Source: Deltaproteobacteria bacterium (GTDB lineage Bacteria; Myxococcota_A; Polyangia; HGW-17). From it: DNA of 64,000 nucleotides. Shown one piece after another: positions 28,802-38,394 of this stretch; positions within the stretch are counted from its first letter, which is position 1; the number at the start of each line of letters is the position of its first letter. Below the pieces are notes generated by a model. The model made no database searches, was not told the DNA's origin, and saw nothing but the letters and a program-made list of their open reading frames with translations. The DNA lies in the NCBI GenBank assembly GCA_016937155.1, contig JAFGWM010000079.1, positions 18,423 through 82,422 on the forward strand. The letters run 5' to 3'. The position numbers and the translations under genes were made by a program.

Positions 28802-29946
28802 TGAAGATTGTTTACTGCATTGCTCAAACCTTTGTGCCCGGTGGAACTGCCCGGGTTCTTGCAAATAAAATAAACTATCTTTCCAGAATTGATCCTGATT
28901 ATGAATTTCACATAGTAACAACAGATCAGCATGGCAGACAACCTTTCTTCCCAATGGAGGGAAATGTCACCCATCATGATCTGGAAATAAATTATGACAC
29001 TTATCCAAGTGGGAATTCCATAAAAAAAATACTGCCTGCTCTGAAAAAGAGGTCTCTGCATTTTAAGAGGTTAAAGAAACTAATTTTCGAACTACAACCA
29101 GATATAATTACATCTTTTGGAGGCGCCGAAGCTGTTTTTTTAAAATTGATAAGTGAAAAAACAAAACTGGTATTTGAAAGTCACTTCCATAGATATTACA
29201 AAATTCAGGCTACACAAAATATAGATTCAATTGTTCGTGTCCGCTACTTTTTTGAAAAATTTTTTGAAGAAACTTATCTTAGAAAATTTGACAAAGTTGT
29301 ACTTCTCACGAAAAAAGATCAAAAAAACTACCCTGATTTAACAAATACCATTGTAATACCTAATTCACTACACAAAATACCTGCTATCTCATCCATGTTA
29401 ACAAATAAAAAAGTACTGGCTATCGGAAGACTAAACCATCAAAAGGGATTTGATTATTTAATTCAGGCGTGGAGTATTGTTATTAAATCTGCTCCTGACT
29501 GGAAACTGGTCATTGTGGGTTCAGGTGAAGATAAACTCCTCCTTCAGAATATGATCCGAAATTTGAGACTGGAAGATTCTATAACAATAAAACCTCCAAC
29601 AGATAAAATTGAGAATGAGTATTTGGAAAGTTCTATATTTGTACTCTCATCAAGATACGAGGGGTTTGGTCTGGTACTTATTGAAGCAATGAGTTATGGC
29701 GTACCGTGTGTATCCTTTGACTGTCCTTGTGGACCAGATGAAATTATTCAAGATAAAATCGATGGATTATTGGTTCCAGTTGAAAATCTTACAAAACTTG
29801 CTGATGAACTGATATTGTTGATGAATAATAGGGATCTGCTGATAAAAATGGGAAAAAAAGCAAAAGAGAATGTAACGAGATTCAAGGATGATATAATCCT
29901 CGAGAAATGGATTTCTTTATACAATTCTATTATTGGAAACAGCTAA
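28801..29946 (+). CDS. Glycosyltransferase family 4 (second in glycan operon)
   Basis: A 381-residue GT4-type enzyme. It has an N-terminal loop (QTFVPGGTARVLANK), the central VLAIGRLNHQKGFDYLI segment that begins the second Rossmann domain, and the donor-site motif SRYEGFGLVLIEAMSYGVP. The segment SFDCPCGPDEII resembles the SFDCPTGPxEII signature seen in amylovoran- and galactosyl/GalNAc-transferase-like enzymes, which suggests but does not prove the donor. It is coupled to the previous gene by a one-base overlap and directly abuts the next. Confidence 0.9.
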   Translation: MKIVYCIAQTFVPGGTARVLANKINYLSRIDPDYEFHIVTTDQHGRQPFFPMEGNVTHHDLEINYDTYPSGNSIKKILPALKKRSLHFKRLKKLIFELQPDIITSFGGAEAVFLKLISEKTKLVFESHFHRYYKIQATQNIDSIVRVRYFFEKFFEETYLRKFDKVVLLTKKDQKNYPDLTNTIVIPNSLHKIPAISSMLTNKKVLAIGRLNHQKGFDYLIQAWSIVIKSAPDWKLVIVGSGEDKLLLQNMIRNLRLEDSITIKPPTDKIENEYLESSIFVLSSRYEGFGLVLIEAMSYGVPCVSFDCPCGPDEIIQDKIDGLLVPVENLTKLADELILLMNNRDLLIKMGKKAKENVTRFKDDIILEKWISLYNSIIGNS

Positions 29947-30927
29947 ATGATGAAAATTATCTGGAGAAAATTATCATACCGGTATCCAACTATTAGGTGT
30001 ATTTACAATAAATCTAAAATACTGTTTTTTATAAAAGATAAAATTCATAAAAGAAGATTGAGAGATAAAACTATATTTAATTTTCTTGAGTTATCTCAAG
30101 ATTACCCATTTTATACTACTGAATGTTATGGCCAAAATGAATTATACGGTAACAATATGGCAGTGAAGGCTTTTCTGAAGCTCCCCAGACACAAAAGCCT
30201 GAATGGCATTATTGAGCATGGACTTTATTTCGGTGAATATTTTTATGAGGATGAAGTAAATTTCAACGGAAGTGGTAAGTATTTCACTTTTAGTGATTAT
30301 CGCAGGGCGGCTCTCGAAAAAGGAGGAATTTCTGCTGAAAATATTACAGTGGTTGGTCCATATATAGTTCATACACCTTCATTAATAGAAACTCCCTGGT
30401 TCAAAAGAACTAAAGAAGAATTAAAAAAGACTCTGACTGTTTTTGCTGCTCACTCCATAGATGGTTTCAACTCTGATTATGAAGCACAAGAATTGATAAC
30501 AGAAATTGAAAAGATTAAAAATACCGGCAGTTTTGACACAGTGTTAATCTGTCTTTACTGGAAAGACATACAGGATAAAAAATACATTCCCTTTGAAAAC
30601 GCCGGATATAAAATTGTTACTGCCGGTCATCAAAATGATAGTGAGTTTTTATCAAGACTAAGGTTAATCATTGAACTTTCTGACTCCACAATGTCAAACC
30701 TTTTGGGAACACACCTCGGTTACTGTATTGCTTTGGGAAAACCTCACTACTATTTTGCACATATGGTTGTTCAGACTGGACCAAAGGTTGATGCGGCATT
30801 TGAAGGAGAACGAGGGCAACTGATTGCTCAGGAAAAAAAACTTTTTGCTGAAATGTTCGGAAAATATTCAGAAAAAATTACCACTGAGCAGTTAAAACTG
30901 GTTCACAGATACTGGGGTCCATTTTAG
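29947..30927 (+). CDS. Conserved unknown surface-polysaccharide protein
   Basis: A 326-residue cytoplasmic protein with no signal peptide. Recognisable strings are EHGLYFGEY, FTFSDYRR, VVGPYIVHT, LTVFAAHSIDGF and SNLLGTHLGYCIALGKPHYYF. From memory, proteins with very similar strings (GPYIHYA, SNSVGTHIGYC.YMGKPH) occur in capsule and O-antigen loci of Bacteroidetes and others, but have no assigned function. The C-terminal G(T)H.GYC...GKPH segment resembles the donor-binding half of GT-B transferases, so a glycosyl- or nonulosonic-acid transferase is possible. ATG 29947 immediately follows the preceding stop. It precedes pseB by 11 bases, tying it to the nonulosonate pathway. Confidence 0.7.
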   Translation: MMKIIWRKLSYRYPTIRCIYNKSKILFFIKDKIHKRRLRDKTIFNFLELSQDYPFYTTECYGQNELYGNNMAVKAFLKLPRHKSLNGIIEHGLYFGEYFYEDEVNFNGSGKYFTFSDYRRAALEKGGISAENITVVGPYIVHTPSLIETPWFKRTKEELKKTLTVFAAHSIDGFNSDYEAQELITEIEKIKNTGSFDTVLICLYWKDIQDKKYIPFENAGYKIVTAGHQNDSEFLSRLRLIIELSDSTMSNLLGTHLGYCIALGKPHYYFAHMVVQTGPKVDAAFEGERGQLIAQEKKLFAEMFGKYSEKITTEQLKLVHRYWGPF

Positions 30928-30938
30928 AAAGGAAGAAA

Positions 30939-31952
30939 ATGCTAAACAATAGTTCGATTCTCGTTACCGGAGGAACAGGTTCTTTTGGAAAAACCTTTAC
31001 ATCCTGGGCTTTGGAAAACTATGATCCAGCAAGAATAATAATTTTTTCCAGAGATGAATTTAAGCAGGATCTCATGTTTAAAACATTTTTGAAAAAATAC
31101 GGTGAGGAAAAAACAAAAAAACTCAGATTTTTCATCGGTGATGTCAGAGATAAGGACAGGCTTTACAGAGCATTCAAGGGAGTTGACTATGTTGTCCATG
31201 CTGCTGCTCTCAAGCAGGTTCCAGCCTGTGAATACAACCCTTTTGAAGCCATTAAAACAAATATTCACGGGGCTCAGAATGTGATTGATGCAGCACTTGA
31301 TCGTGGTGTTAAAAAGGTTGTTGCACTGTCGACTGATAAAGCTGTTAACCCCATTAATCTTTATGGTGGAACAAAACTTGTATCAGATAAATTATTTATT
31401 TCTGCAAATGCATACACTGGAAAGTCAGGCACACTATTTTGTGTTGTTCGGTACGGAAATGTTTCAGGAAGCAGGGGCAGTGTAATTCCATTTTTTATGC
31501 AGCTTCTGAAACAGGGCAGAACTTCACTTCCAATCACTCATGCTCAGATGACTCGTTTCTGGATGACACTGGATGATGCAGTTATTCTGGTAGTTAAAGC
31601 CCTTACGGAAAGCAAAGGTGGGGAAGTTTATGTTCATAAAAACCCCAGCTACAGGGTTATTGACATAGCAAAAGCATTAAATCCCGATGGAACAATTGAA
31701 GATATCGGCATTCGTGAGGGAGAGAAAATTCATGAGTGCATGATAACGAGTGAAGACTCAGTCAGAACTTATGAATACGGCAATTTTTATATTATATACC
31801 CTAATTTTTCCTGGTGGAAAAATGAACTGCATTTTACTCAGGGTGGCAAACCTATCCAGGAAGGCTGGGAATATAACTCAGGTACAAACACAGTCTGGTT
31901 GGATGCAGACGAGTTAAGAACCAGAATAAACAAACTTGATATTGAAATCTGA
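30939..31952 (+). CDS. pseB: UDP-GlcNAc 4,6-dehydratase (inverting), PseB
   Basis: A 337-residue SDR enzyme catalysing the first step of pseudaminic acid synthesis: dehydration of UDP-GlcNAc at C4/C6 with C5 inversion. The NADP-binding glycine motif is TGGTGSFGK (residues 10-18), the catalytic segment is STDKAVNP (131-138), and the Tyr/Lys pair is Tyr142-Lys146 (LYGGTKL). The conserved AALKQVPACEYNPFEA string is diagnostic of PseB/FlaA1-type soluble dehydratases. A strong ribosome site (AAAGGAAG) precedes ATG 30939. It heads a run of nonulosonate genes (to 36843). Confidence 0.95.
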   Translation: MLNNSSILVTGGTGSFGKTFTSWALENYDPARIIIFSRDEFKQDLMFKTFLKKYGEEKTKKLRFFIGDVRDKDRLYRAFKGVDYVVHAAALKQVPACEYNPFEAIKTNIHGAQNVIDAALDRGVKKVVALSTDKAVNPINLYGGTKLVSDKLFISANAYTGKSGTLFCVVRYGNVSGSRGSVIPFFMQLLKQGRTSLPITHAQMTRFWMTLDDAVILVVKALTESKGGEVYVHKNPSYRVIDIAKALNPDGTIEDIGIREGEKIHECMITSEDSVRTYEYGNFYIIYPNFSWWKNELHFTQGGKPIQEGWEYNSGTNTVWLDADELRTRINKLDIEI

Positions 31953-31968
31953 AATCACAGGAATAACA

Positions 31969-32796
31969 ATGAAAACAGGATGTATTATACAAACAAGAAT
32001 GACTTCCAGCCGTTTACCGGGAAAAGTGCTTCTTCCTCTTCTGGTAAATGATTCAAAAACTGTTCTTGAACATGTAATTACCCGCATTAAAAAAGCAAAA
32101 AAAATTGATGATGTTATCATAGCCACAACCACCAATGACACCGATTTGCCAATTGTGGAATTTTGCGAAAATCACAGTGTGAAATATTTCAGAGGCTCAG
32201 AAGATAATGTGCTTTCCAGATACTATCAGACTGCCAAAGCATATAATTTATCTAAAATAGTAAGAGTAACAAGCGACTGTCCCTGTGTAGACTGGAATGT
32301 CCTTGATGAACTCATAACACTTCATGAAAACGAAAAAAATGATTATACATCAAACACCCTTGAACGAACTTTTCCCCATGGAATTGATGCCGAAGTGTTT
32401 GATTTTGAAATTCTTGAAGAAGCTTATCTTAATGCAAACCAGAAGTATGAAACAGAGCATGTGACTCCATACATTTATAAAACACATCCTGATAATTTTA
32501 AAATTGGTCAACTGAAGGCAGATGAAAAGAGATATGGACCTGAAATAAGAATTACTCTTGATACACGGGAAGATTACACACTTTTACAGGGTGTATTTGA
32601 TCTTTTAGCCTCTGAATTCACTACAGTTGATATTATAAAACTTTTTACGGAGAAACCATGGCTGCGAGGGATAAACTCCCGGATAGTACAAAAGAAAGTT
32701 CTAGGTACACTTGATGAGGAACTGGAAGAGTGTATATCTCTTTGTAAAACTCAGGATCTGCTGAAAGCCGCGAAATTCATAACTGAGGCCAGATAA
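31969..32796 (+). CDS. SpsF-like cytidylyltransferase, candidate CMP-pseudaminate synthetase
   Basis: A 275-residue nucleotidyltransferase of the SpsF/CMP-KDO-synthetase type. The N-terminal signature CIIQTRMTSSRLPGKVL contains the NTP-binding residues, and TSDCPCVDW holds the metal-binding acidic position. ATG 31969 is preferred (AGGA six bases upstream); a more distal TTG would extend into the end of pseB. In pseudaminic operons of several phyla an SpsF-like protein sits where PseF is expected, so activation of the nonulosonate with CMP is inferred from context. Its stop overlaps the pseG start by one base. Confidence 0.85.
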   Translation: MKTGCIIQTRMTSSRLPGKVLLPLLVNDSKTVLEHVITRIKKAKKIDDVIIATTTNDTDLPIVEFCENHSVKYFRGSEDNVLSRYYQTAKAYNLSKIVRVTSDCPCVDWNVLDELITLHENEKNDYTSNTLERTFPHGIDAEVFDFEILEEAYLNANQKYETEHVTPYIYKTHPDNFKIGQLKADEKRYGPEIRITLDTREDYTLLQGVFDLLASEFTTVDIIKLFTEKPWLRGINSRIVQKKVLGTLDEELEECISLCKTQDLLKAAKFITEAR

Positions 32797-33755
32797 TGAA
32801 AGAAGTCTTTATACTGACCGAAGGTGGAAGCAAATACGGATATGGCCACATAACAAGATGCAGTGCCCTTTATGATGAAATCTTAAAACAGGGAGCCAAC
32901 CCGGTATTTTACCTTAGAGGGGATCCTGAACCATCCTACACCGGAAAAAGAACAACTAATTTTACTGATTGGAATGACAAGAATTTCATTAAAAATATCA
33001 GCAGTGATACTTATATTATCATTGATTCCTATAACGCTGACTATCAATTCTGCAATGAACTTGTGATACAGGCAAAAAGAGTTCTATTCATAGATGACAA
33101 CAACAGGCTGGATTATCCTGGGGGGATTATAGTCAATCCATCTCTTTACGGTAAAAATATTGATTACACTGAAAGTAAAACTCAGGATCTGCTACTTGGA
33201 CCTGAATACATTATTCTCAGACCGGAATTTACATCCTCCCCAAGGAAATTTAATCAAAAAGTATCCAGAGTTCTGATAACTATGGGGGGAGCTGATATCA
33301 GAAACCTCACGCCATTGTTCTTAAATATGATAAATGATATTTCAAACGATATCATTATTGATGTCGTTATCGGTCCAGGTTTTGAGAATGTGGATAAGAT
33401 CACAAAAGCATCAACCCGGTTAACCAATCTTCATTTCAATGTTGACTCTTCCCAAATGAGTGAACTGATGAAAATTTCAGATTTTGCCATTTCAGCATCC
33501 GGCCAGACTATTCATGAATTGTTATTCAATAAAATTCCTTTTATTGCTGTTAACGTCATTGATAATCAAAATAATAATTTTAATGCTCTTAAATCCATCT
33601 CCTCAGGTAATATTTTTACATATTATCATAATGAGATCCTAAGTATCGACTTGAACCAAATATTTAACTCTATAAATTTTAACACTGCGCCCTCATCAAT
33701 TGAAATTGATAATAAAGGCACTTTCAGGATTATTAAAAAACTGCTGGAGATATAA
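32796..33755 (+). CDS. pseG: UDP-6-deoxy-AltdiNAc hydrolase, PseG
   Basis: A 319-residue MurG-like GT-B hydrolase that removes UDP from the 2,4-diacylamino-trideoxy-altrose intermediate, releasing the free sugar for PseI. The N-terminal signature GYGHITRC carries His18, equivalent to the catalytic His17 of Campylobacter PseG, and the C-terminal half has TMGGADIRN and SASGQTIHELL for nucleotide binding. It is coupled to both neighbours by one-base overlaps. Because the upstream N-acyl step here probably uses a formyltransferase, the substrate may carry a 4-formamido group. Confidence 0.93.
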   Translation: MKEVFILTEGGSKYGYGHITRCSALYDEILKQGANPVFYLRGDPEPSYTGKRTTNFTDWNDKNFIKNISSDTYIIIDSYNADYQFCNELVIQAKRVLFIDDNNRLDYPGGIIVNPSLYGKNIDYTESKTQDLLLGPEYIILRPEFTSSPRKFNQKVSRVLITMGGADIRNLTPLFLNMINDISNDIIIDVVIGPGFENVDKITKASTRLTNLHFNVDSSQMSELMKISDFAISASGQTIHELLFNKIPFIAVNVIDNQNNNFNALKSISSGNIFTYYHNEILSIDLNQIFNSINFNTAPSSIEIDNKGTFRIIKKLLEI

Positions 33756-34609
33756 TGGAAAAAAACGTTCTATTTTGCGGCTTTGGCAAACTCGGACTGG
33801 ATTGTGCTCAAACCCTGCATAAAAATGGATACTGCTTAAGATATATATTGTCACATAAGGATGAAAGCGAGACATCTCTCAAATACTTTGCAGACAACAT
33901 CAGTTCAGGTTTTTCTGCATTTAACATTAAAAGCAAAGTGCAAAAAACCCTAAGTCTGATTGATGAATATCAAATAGATTATCTTATTAGTATAAACTAC
34001 CGATATATAATTCCCGAAGAGATAATCAGTTCAGTAAAATTTAAAGTTAATATACACGGCAGTCTTTTACCCAGATACAGAGGAAGAACGCCTCATGTAT
34101 GGTCAATAATTAACGGTGAAAAACAGACAGGAATTACAGCTCATGTTATGACTAAAGGCGTTGATACAGGTGATATCATTTACCAGAAGGTGATTCCAAT
34201 TGGAAATGATGATACAGGTGCATCACTTTTAGAAAAATACGAAAAGTTATATCCTGATATACTGCTAACTGCATTACATAATTTGGAAATTTCCGCACCT
34301 CTAAAAAAACAGAATGAAGAAGAAGCCACATACTTTGGGAAGAGAATTCCTGAAATGGGCTACATCAATTTTCGGGCCAACTCAACTGAAATAATTAATT
34401 TTGTAAGAGCTCAGGCTTATCCTTATCCTGGAGCATATTATTATCTGCCTGATGGAAAAAAGATAATAATAGACAAAATACAAATTCTGGAAAACCATCA
34501 AACACTTCATTCTTTTACACCAGAGTACGGGATAATAGTATATTCCGATGATAGATATCTGGTAAGATGCTTTGATTCAATTCTCGAGGTCAAAGATTTT
34601 AGGATTTAA
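33755..34609 (+). CDS. Sugar N-formyltransferase (in place of PseH)
   Basis: A 284-residue enzyme with the N10-formyl-tetrahydrofolate transferase fold of methionyl-tRNA and sugar-amine formyltransferases (ArnA, VioF, FdtF types). The catalytic triad is visible as Asn99 and His101 (VNIHGSLLP) and Asp137 (GVDTGDI), and the loop RYRGRTPHVWSIINGE is typical. The short C-terminal domain (about 205-284) is unlike the tRNA-binding domain of Fmt, supporting a sugar substrate. It lies between pseG and pseI, overlapping pseG by one base. No PseH-like GNAT acetyltransferase is present in the operon, so this enzyme is predicted to acylate the C4 amine made by PseC. Confidence 0.85.
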   Translation: MEKNVLFCGFGKLGLDCAQTLHKNGYCLRYILSHKDESETSLKYFADNISSGFSAFNIKSKVQKTLSLIDEYQIDYLISINYRYIIPEEIISSVKFKVNIHGSLLPRYRGRTPHVWSIINGEKQTGITAHVMTKGVDTGDIIYQKVIPIGNDDTGASLLEKYEKLYPDILLTALHNLEISAPLKKQNEEEATYFGKRIPEMGYINFRANSTEIINFVRAQAYPYPGAYYYLPDGKKIIIDKIQILENHQTLHSFTPEYGIIVYSDDRYLVRCFDSILEVKDFRI

Positions 34610-34611
34610 AA

Positions 34612-35643
34612 ATGAATTCTCCCATATTTGAAGACAAAACATTTATTGTTGCAGAACTCAGCGCGAATCATGGTTTTGATATAAATGTTGCAAAAAAAAC
34701 AATACTTGCAGCCAGAGATTCCGGTGCAGATGCAATAAAAATTCAGACGTATACACCTGATACTCTAACAATTGATTGCAGGAATGAACATTTTATGGTG
34801 AGCGGGGGAACCTTATGGGACGGACAGTCTCTTTATGAGCTTTATAAAACTGCTTTCACTCCATGGGAATGGACAGGAGAACTTAAAGAATACTCTGAAA
34901 GTATTGGTCTCATATTTTTTTCAACTCCCTTTGATAGGACATCGGTTGATTTTCTGGAAGACCATAATGTTCCTTTATATAAAATAGCCTCCTTTGAAAT
35001 TACGGATCTGGAATTAATCGAGTATGTTGCATCAAAAGGAAAGCCTGTTCTGATTTCTACAGGAATTGCAACACCTGAGGAGATGGAGGATGCTGTTAAT
35101 ACCTGCCGAAACATTGGAAATAATAATATATTTTTGTTGAAATGTACTTCTCAGTATCCTTCCATGGTAGAAGACGCAAATCTGAATACAATGGTTGATA
35201 TACAAAAGAGATTCAATGTGGCAGTCGGACTGAGTGATCATTCTGAAGGCTATATTGTTCCTGTAACAGCTGTTGCCATGGGCGCTAAAATAGTTGAAAA
35301 ACACTTTGTCCTGAATAGAGATATAGGTGGACCTGATGCTTCCTTTTCAATGTTACCTGATGATTTTAAGGAAATGGTGGAAAAAATAAGACAGGTGGAA
35401 AAAGCCCTGGGGAAAGTCTCCTACACTTTGACAGATAAAATTCAGGCTAGCAGATTGTTTGCCAGATCACTTTTCATAGTACAGGATATGCATGAGGGAG
35501 ACATTTTCACAAGAGATAATATCCGCAGTATCCGTCCGGGAAAAGGACTTGCCCCTAAGTATCTATCGTCATTTCTTGGAAAAAGGATTAAATCTGATGT
35601 AAAAAGAGGAACCCCTGTTTCATGGTCCATGCTGGATCAATAA
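34612..35643 (+). CDS. pseI: Pseudaminic acid synthase, PseI
   Basis: A 343-residue NeuB-family synthase condensing the free diacylamino-altrose with phosphoenolpyruvate to make the nine-carbon nonulosonate. The barrel domain (1-280) shows AELSANHG at the N-terminus, DAIKIQTYTPDT, STPFD, KIASFEITD, LLKCTSQYP, GLSDHSEG and the metal-binding EKHF motif. A C-terminal antifreeze-like SAF domain (about 285-343, RSLFIVQDMHEGDIF and RPGKGLAPKY) completes the usual architecture. The IQTYTPDT and WDGQSLYELY strings favour PseI over NeuB/LegI. It begins two bases after the formyltransferase gene. Confidence 0.94.
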   Translation: MNSPIFEDKTFIVAELSANHGFDINVAKKTILAARDSGADAIKIQTYTPDTLTIDCRNEHFMVSGGTLWDGQSLYELYKTAFTPWEWTGELKEYSESIGLIFFSTPFDRTSVDFLEDHNVPLYKIASFEITDLELIEYVASKGKPVLISTGIATPEEMEDAVNTCRNIGNNNIFLLKCTSQYPSMVEDANLNTMVDIQKRFNVAVGLSDHSEGYIVPVTAVAMGAKIVEKHFVLNRDIGGPDASFSMLPDDFKEMVEKIRQVEKALGKVSYTLTDKIQASRLFARSLFIVQDMHEGDIFTRDNIRSIRPGKGLAPKYLSSFLGKRIKSDVKRGTPVSWSMLDQ

Positions 35644-35655
35644 AAGGATTTTTTT

Positions 35656-36843
35656 ATGGCGAAATACTCAATTCCTTACGGAAGACAGACAATTGATGAT
35701 GATGATATAAATGCGGTTATAGAGACACTTAAATCAGATTTTATGACTCAGGGTCCAAAAATTTCTGAATTTGAAAGAGCAGTCGCAGATTTCCATAATT
35801 CCAGATATGCAATTGCTTTTTCAAACGGAACATCGGCTCTGCATGGTTGCTACCATGCCTGTGGAATCAAACCAGGTGAAGAATTTATTACCTCTCCGAT
35901 TACCTTTGCCGCATCAGCTAATGCCGGATTATACGTTGGTGCCACACCAAAATTTGTTGATATAAATTCCAGTAACTACTGTATTGATATTTCCTCACTT
36001 GAAAAATCAATTACCGATAGAACACGAGTAATTACACCAGTATCTTTTGCCGGCTATCCTGTTAATATTAAAGAAATTAGAAACATTATCGGTGACAGAA
36101 AAATCACTATCATACATGATGCAGCCCACGCAATAGGTTCCTTAAGAGATAACGCCCATGTATCCGAACTAGCTGATATGACAGTACTTTCATTTCATCC
36201 TGTTAAACATGTAGCCACTGGTGAAGGTGGTATGGTTTTAACTGATAGTGAAGATTTAAGAGATAAATTATCCAGATTCAGAACACACGGTATAACAAAG
36301 GATCCTGCACATCTCAGTAAAAATGATGGTCTTTGGTACTATGAGATGGTTGAACTTGGTTTCAATTATAGAATTACCGATCTTCAGTGTGCTCTGGGTA
36401 TCACACAGTTGAAAAAATTAAAGAAATCACTATTTAGAAGAAATCAGATTGCGTATTTCTACAATAAAGAACTCAGTAATATTTCGTGGCTTGATATTCC
36501 GGATTACGATTTTGACCCTTCATGGGTAAGAGATGTTTCATTTGAGAATTTAAATTCTTTTCCAGCAAATCTACACTCCTATCACCTTTATCCTATTAAA
36601 CTCAAAACACCTGAATTGAGATTAAAATTATACGATCATCTCAGGGATAACGGAATTTTTTCCCAGGTTCACTATATCCCGCTACATCTTATGCCTTACT
36701 ACAGAAACAATTTTTCCTTTAAGGATGGAGATTTTCCCACTGCAGAAGATTTTTATTCAAAAGAATTAAGTCTTCCAATGTTTCCTGATCTAAACGATGA
36801 CCAGTTAGAATATATAGTTGATACCATAAAGGATTTTCGTTAG
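35656..36843 (+). CDS. pseC: UDP-4-amino-sugar aminotransferase, PseC
   Basis: A 395-residue PLP-dependent DegT/DnrJ/EryC1 aminotransferase that installs the C4 amine on the PseB product. The N-terminus reads IPYGRQTIDDDDINAV as in characterised PseC proteins. The PLP-binding Asp155 is in HDAAHAIG, and the Schiff-base lysine is Lys184 in SFHPVKHVATGEGG. NYRITDLQCALG closes the active site. A ribosome site AAAGG precedes ATG 35656. Here pseC is the last biosynthetic gene although it acts second, so gene order does not follow the pathway. Confidence 0.94.
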   Translation: MAKYSIPYGRQTIDDDDINAVIETLKSDFMTQGPKISEFERAVADFHNSRYAIAFSNGTSALHGCYHACGIKPGEEFITSPITFAASANAGLYVGATPKFVDINSSNYCIDISSLEKSITDRTRVITPVSFAGYPVNIKEIRNIIGDRKITIIHDAAHAIGSLRDNAHVSELADMTVLSFHPVKHVATGEGGMVLTDSEDLRDKLSRFRTHGITKDPAHLSKNDGLWYYEMVELGFNYRITDLQCALGITQLKKLKKSLFRRNQIAYFYNKELSNISWLDIPDYDFDPSWVRDVSFENLNSFPANLHSYHLYPIKLKTPELRLKLYDHLRDNGIFSQVHYIPLHLMPYYRNNFSFKDGDFPTAEDFYSKELSLPMFPDLNDDQLEYIVDTIKDFR

Positions 36844-36852
36844 GTCAGAAAA

Positions 36853-38286
36853 TTGAAATTAGTCCATCGAATTAAAGCACTGAATAAAATTGAATTTGTA
36901 AGACACGGTAAAAATTATCTTGCCGGTAATTTTATGGTACAGGGACTTACATTTTTATCCATTCCAGTTTTCACACGACTTCTCAATCCTGATGACTATG
37001 GAACAATAGCAGTATTTACATCAATTGTTGCTGTTTTTTCAATTCTTCTTGGTCTGAATTTCAATGGCTCGGTTACAAGAAAATACTACGAAAATGATTC
37101 TACATTTGGCGAGTTTATTTACTCTATAACAAGGTTTATTGGCGTATTTGCTTTTTCTGCATCACTGCTTTCCCTGATTTTTTCCACATTGCTTGCATCC
37201 TTTTTTGAAATTCCAATACTGGTCTTTATTATGGCCATCGGAGTAAGTTTTTTTTCAGTATTTGTCAACATGTACCTCTCATATCTACAGGCAAGTATGC
37301 AGAGCAAAAGATATGCTACTATCTCATTTATCCAGGCTCTTCTAATACTGACAATAAGTATATGTCTTATCCTGTGGCTGAATGAGAAAAGATATCTTGG
37401 TAAAATTATTGCTCAACTTCTGGTGATTTCAGTTTTAGCCATTTATTCGCTCCTCCTATTGAGAAAACTGGAAAAACCGTTGTGGGACAAATCCCACATA
37501 AAGTATTCACTGAAATTTGGTGTTCCTCTTATTCCCCATACACTTTCTCATTTCGTACTTTCTTCTTTCGATAGAATTGTGATTAATCAACTTACAAACG
37601 CAACTCAGACTGGACTTTATTCTCTGGCTTATAATGTTGGTTCAATTCTCATGATTATTGTCAGTGGCCTTAACAATGCCTGGGTACCCATACTGTTCAG
37701 AAATCTTAATGAGGCTAAATACAATGATATTCAGAAAAAATCCGATCTTTATACCATTGTCATTGTTTACATTGCATTTGTTCTGGCTCTTTTTTCCCGT
37801 GAAGCCGTAATGATAATGGCCAGTACAAAATACTATGCAGCTCTTACCATAATTCCTGTTATCATACTCAGCACAGTTTTTATATTTCTGTATCAATTAT
37901 GTGTTAATTACACCTTCTACCTGAAAAAAAACATCTGGATTTCCATCAACACTTTTATCTGTGGTGGACTTAATCTGGCGATGAATTACGTCTTTATACC
38001 GAAATATGGATATCAAGCTGCAGCGTGGACAACTCTGATGAGTTATATCGCACTGTTTGTTCTCAACTATATTACTGCGAGACAATTGATGAAGGAAAAA
38101 TTAATGAATTTCAGATTCAAGTTATTTTTTCTTGCTTTGATCATCGCAGTCTATTTTTTGTCACACATTATCTCATTAAATCTGCATTTCTATTTACTAC
38201 AGTTGCTGAATAAATTTGTGTTTATGGTCATTACCGGTTTAGGAATATTTTTTATGTTCAAAAGAAGGTTTAATTTGCATTTTTAA
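36853..38286 (+). CDS. Wzx-type polysaccharide flippase
   Basis: A 477-residue polytopic protein of the MOP superfamily, with about 12-14 hydrophobic segments, that would flip the lipid-linked repeat unit across the inner membrane. The N-terminal signature FLSIPVFTRLLNPDDYG is typical of oligosaccharide flippases. The annotated start is TTG 36853, seven bases after AGGT; the first in-frame ATG (about residue 28) would cut into the first membrane helix, so TTG is favoured. It ends the plus-strand glycan operon; no Wzy-type polymerase was recognised within it. Confidence 0.88.
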   Translation: MKLVHRIKALNKIEFVRHGKNYLAGNFMVQGLTFLSIPVFTRLLNPDDYGTIAVFTSIVAVFSILLGLNFNGSVTRKYYENDSTFGEFIYSITRFIGVFAFSASLLSLIFSTLLASFFEIPILVFIMAIGVSFFSVFVNMYLSYLQASMQSKRYATISFIQALLILTISICLILWLNEKRYLGKIIAQLLVISVLAIYSLLLLRKLEKPLWDKSHIKYSLKFGVPLIPHTLSHFVLSSFDRIVINQLTNATQTGLYSLAYNVGSILMIIVSGLNNAWVPILFRNLNEAKYNDIQKKSDLYTIVIVYIAFVLALFSREAVMIMASTKYYAALTIIPVIILSTVFIFLYQLCVNYTFYLKKNIWISINTFICGGLNLAMNYVFIPKYGYQAAAWTTLMSYIALFVLNYITARQLMKEKLMNFRFKLFFLALIIAVYFLSHIISLNLHFYLLQLLNKFVFMVITGLGIFFMFKRRFNLHF

Positions 38287-38394
38287 GAATTAGGAATAAA
38301 AAAAAATCAGTTACATAACATAATGTGCCAGTTAAAAAAGTACCATTTGGATATATTTCAAATAAAATGCTAAACTTTTGCATCCTTATGGAAT

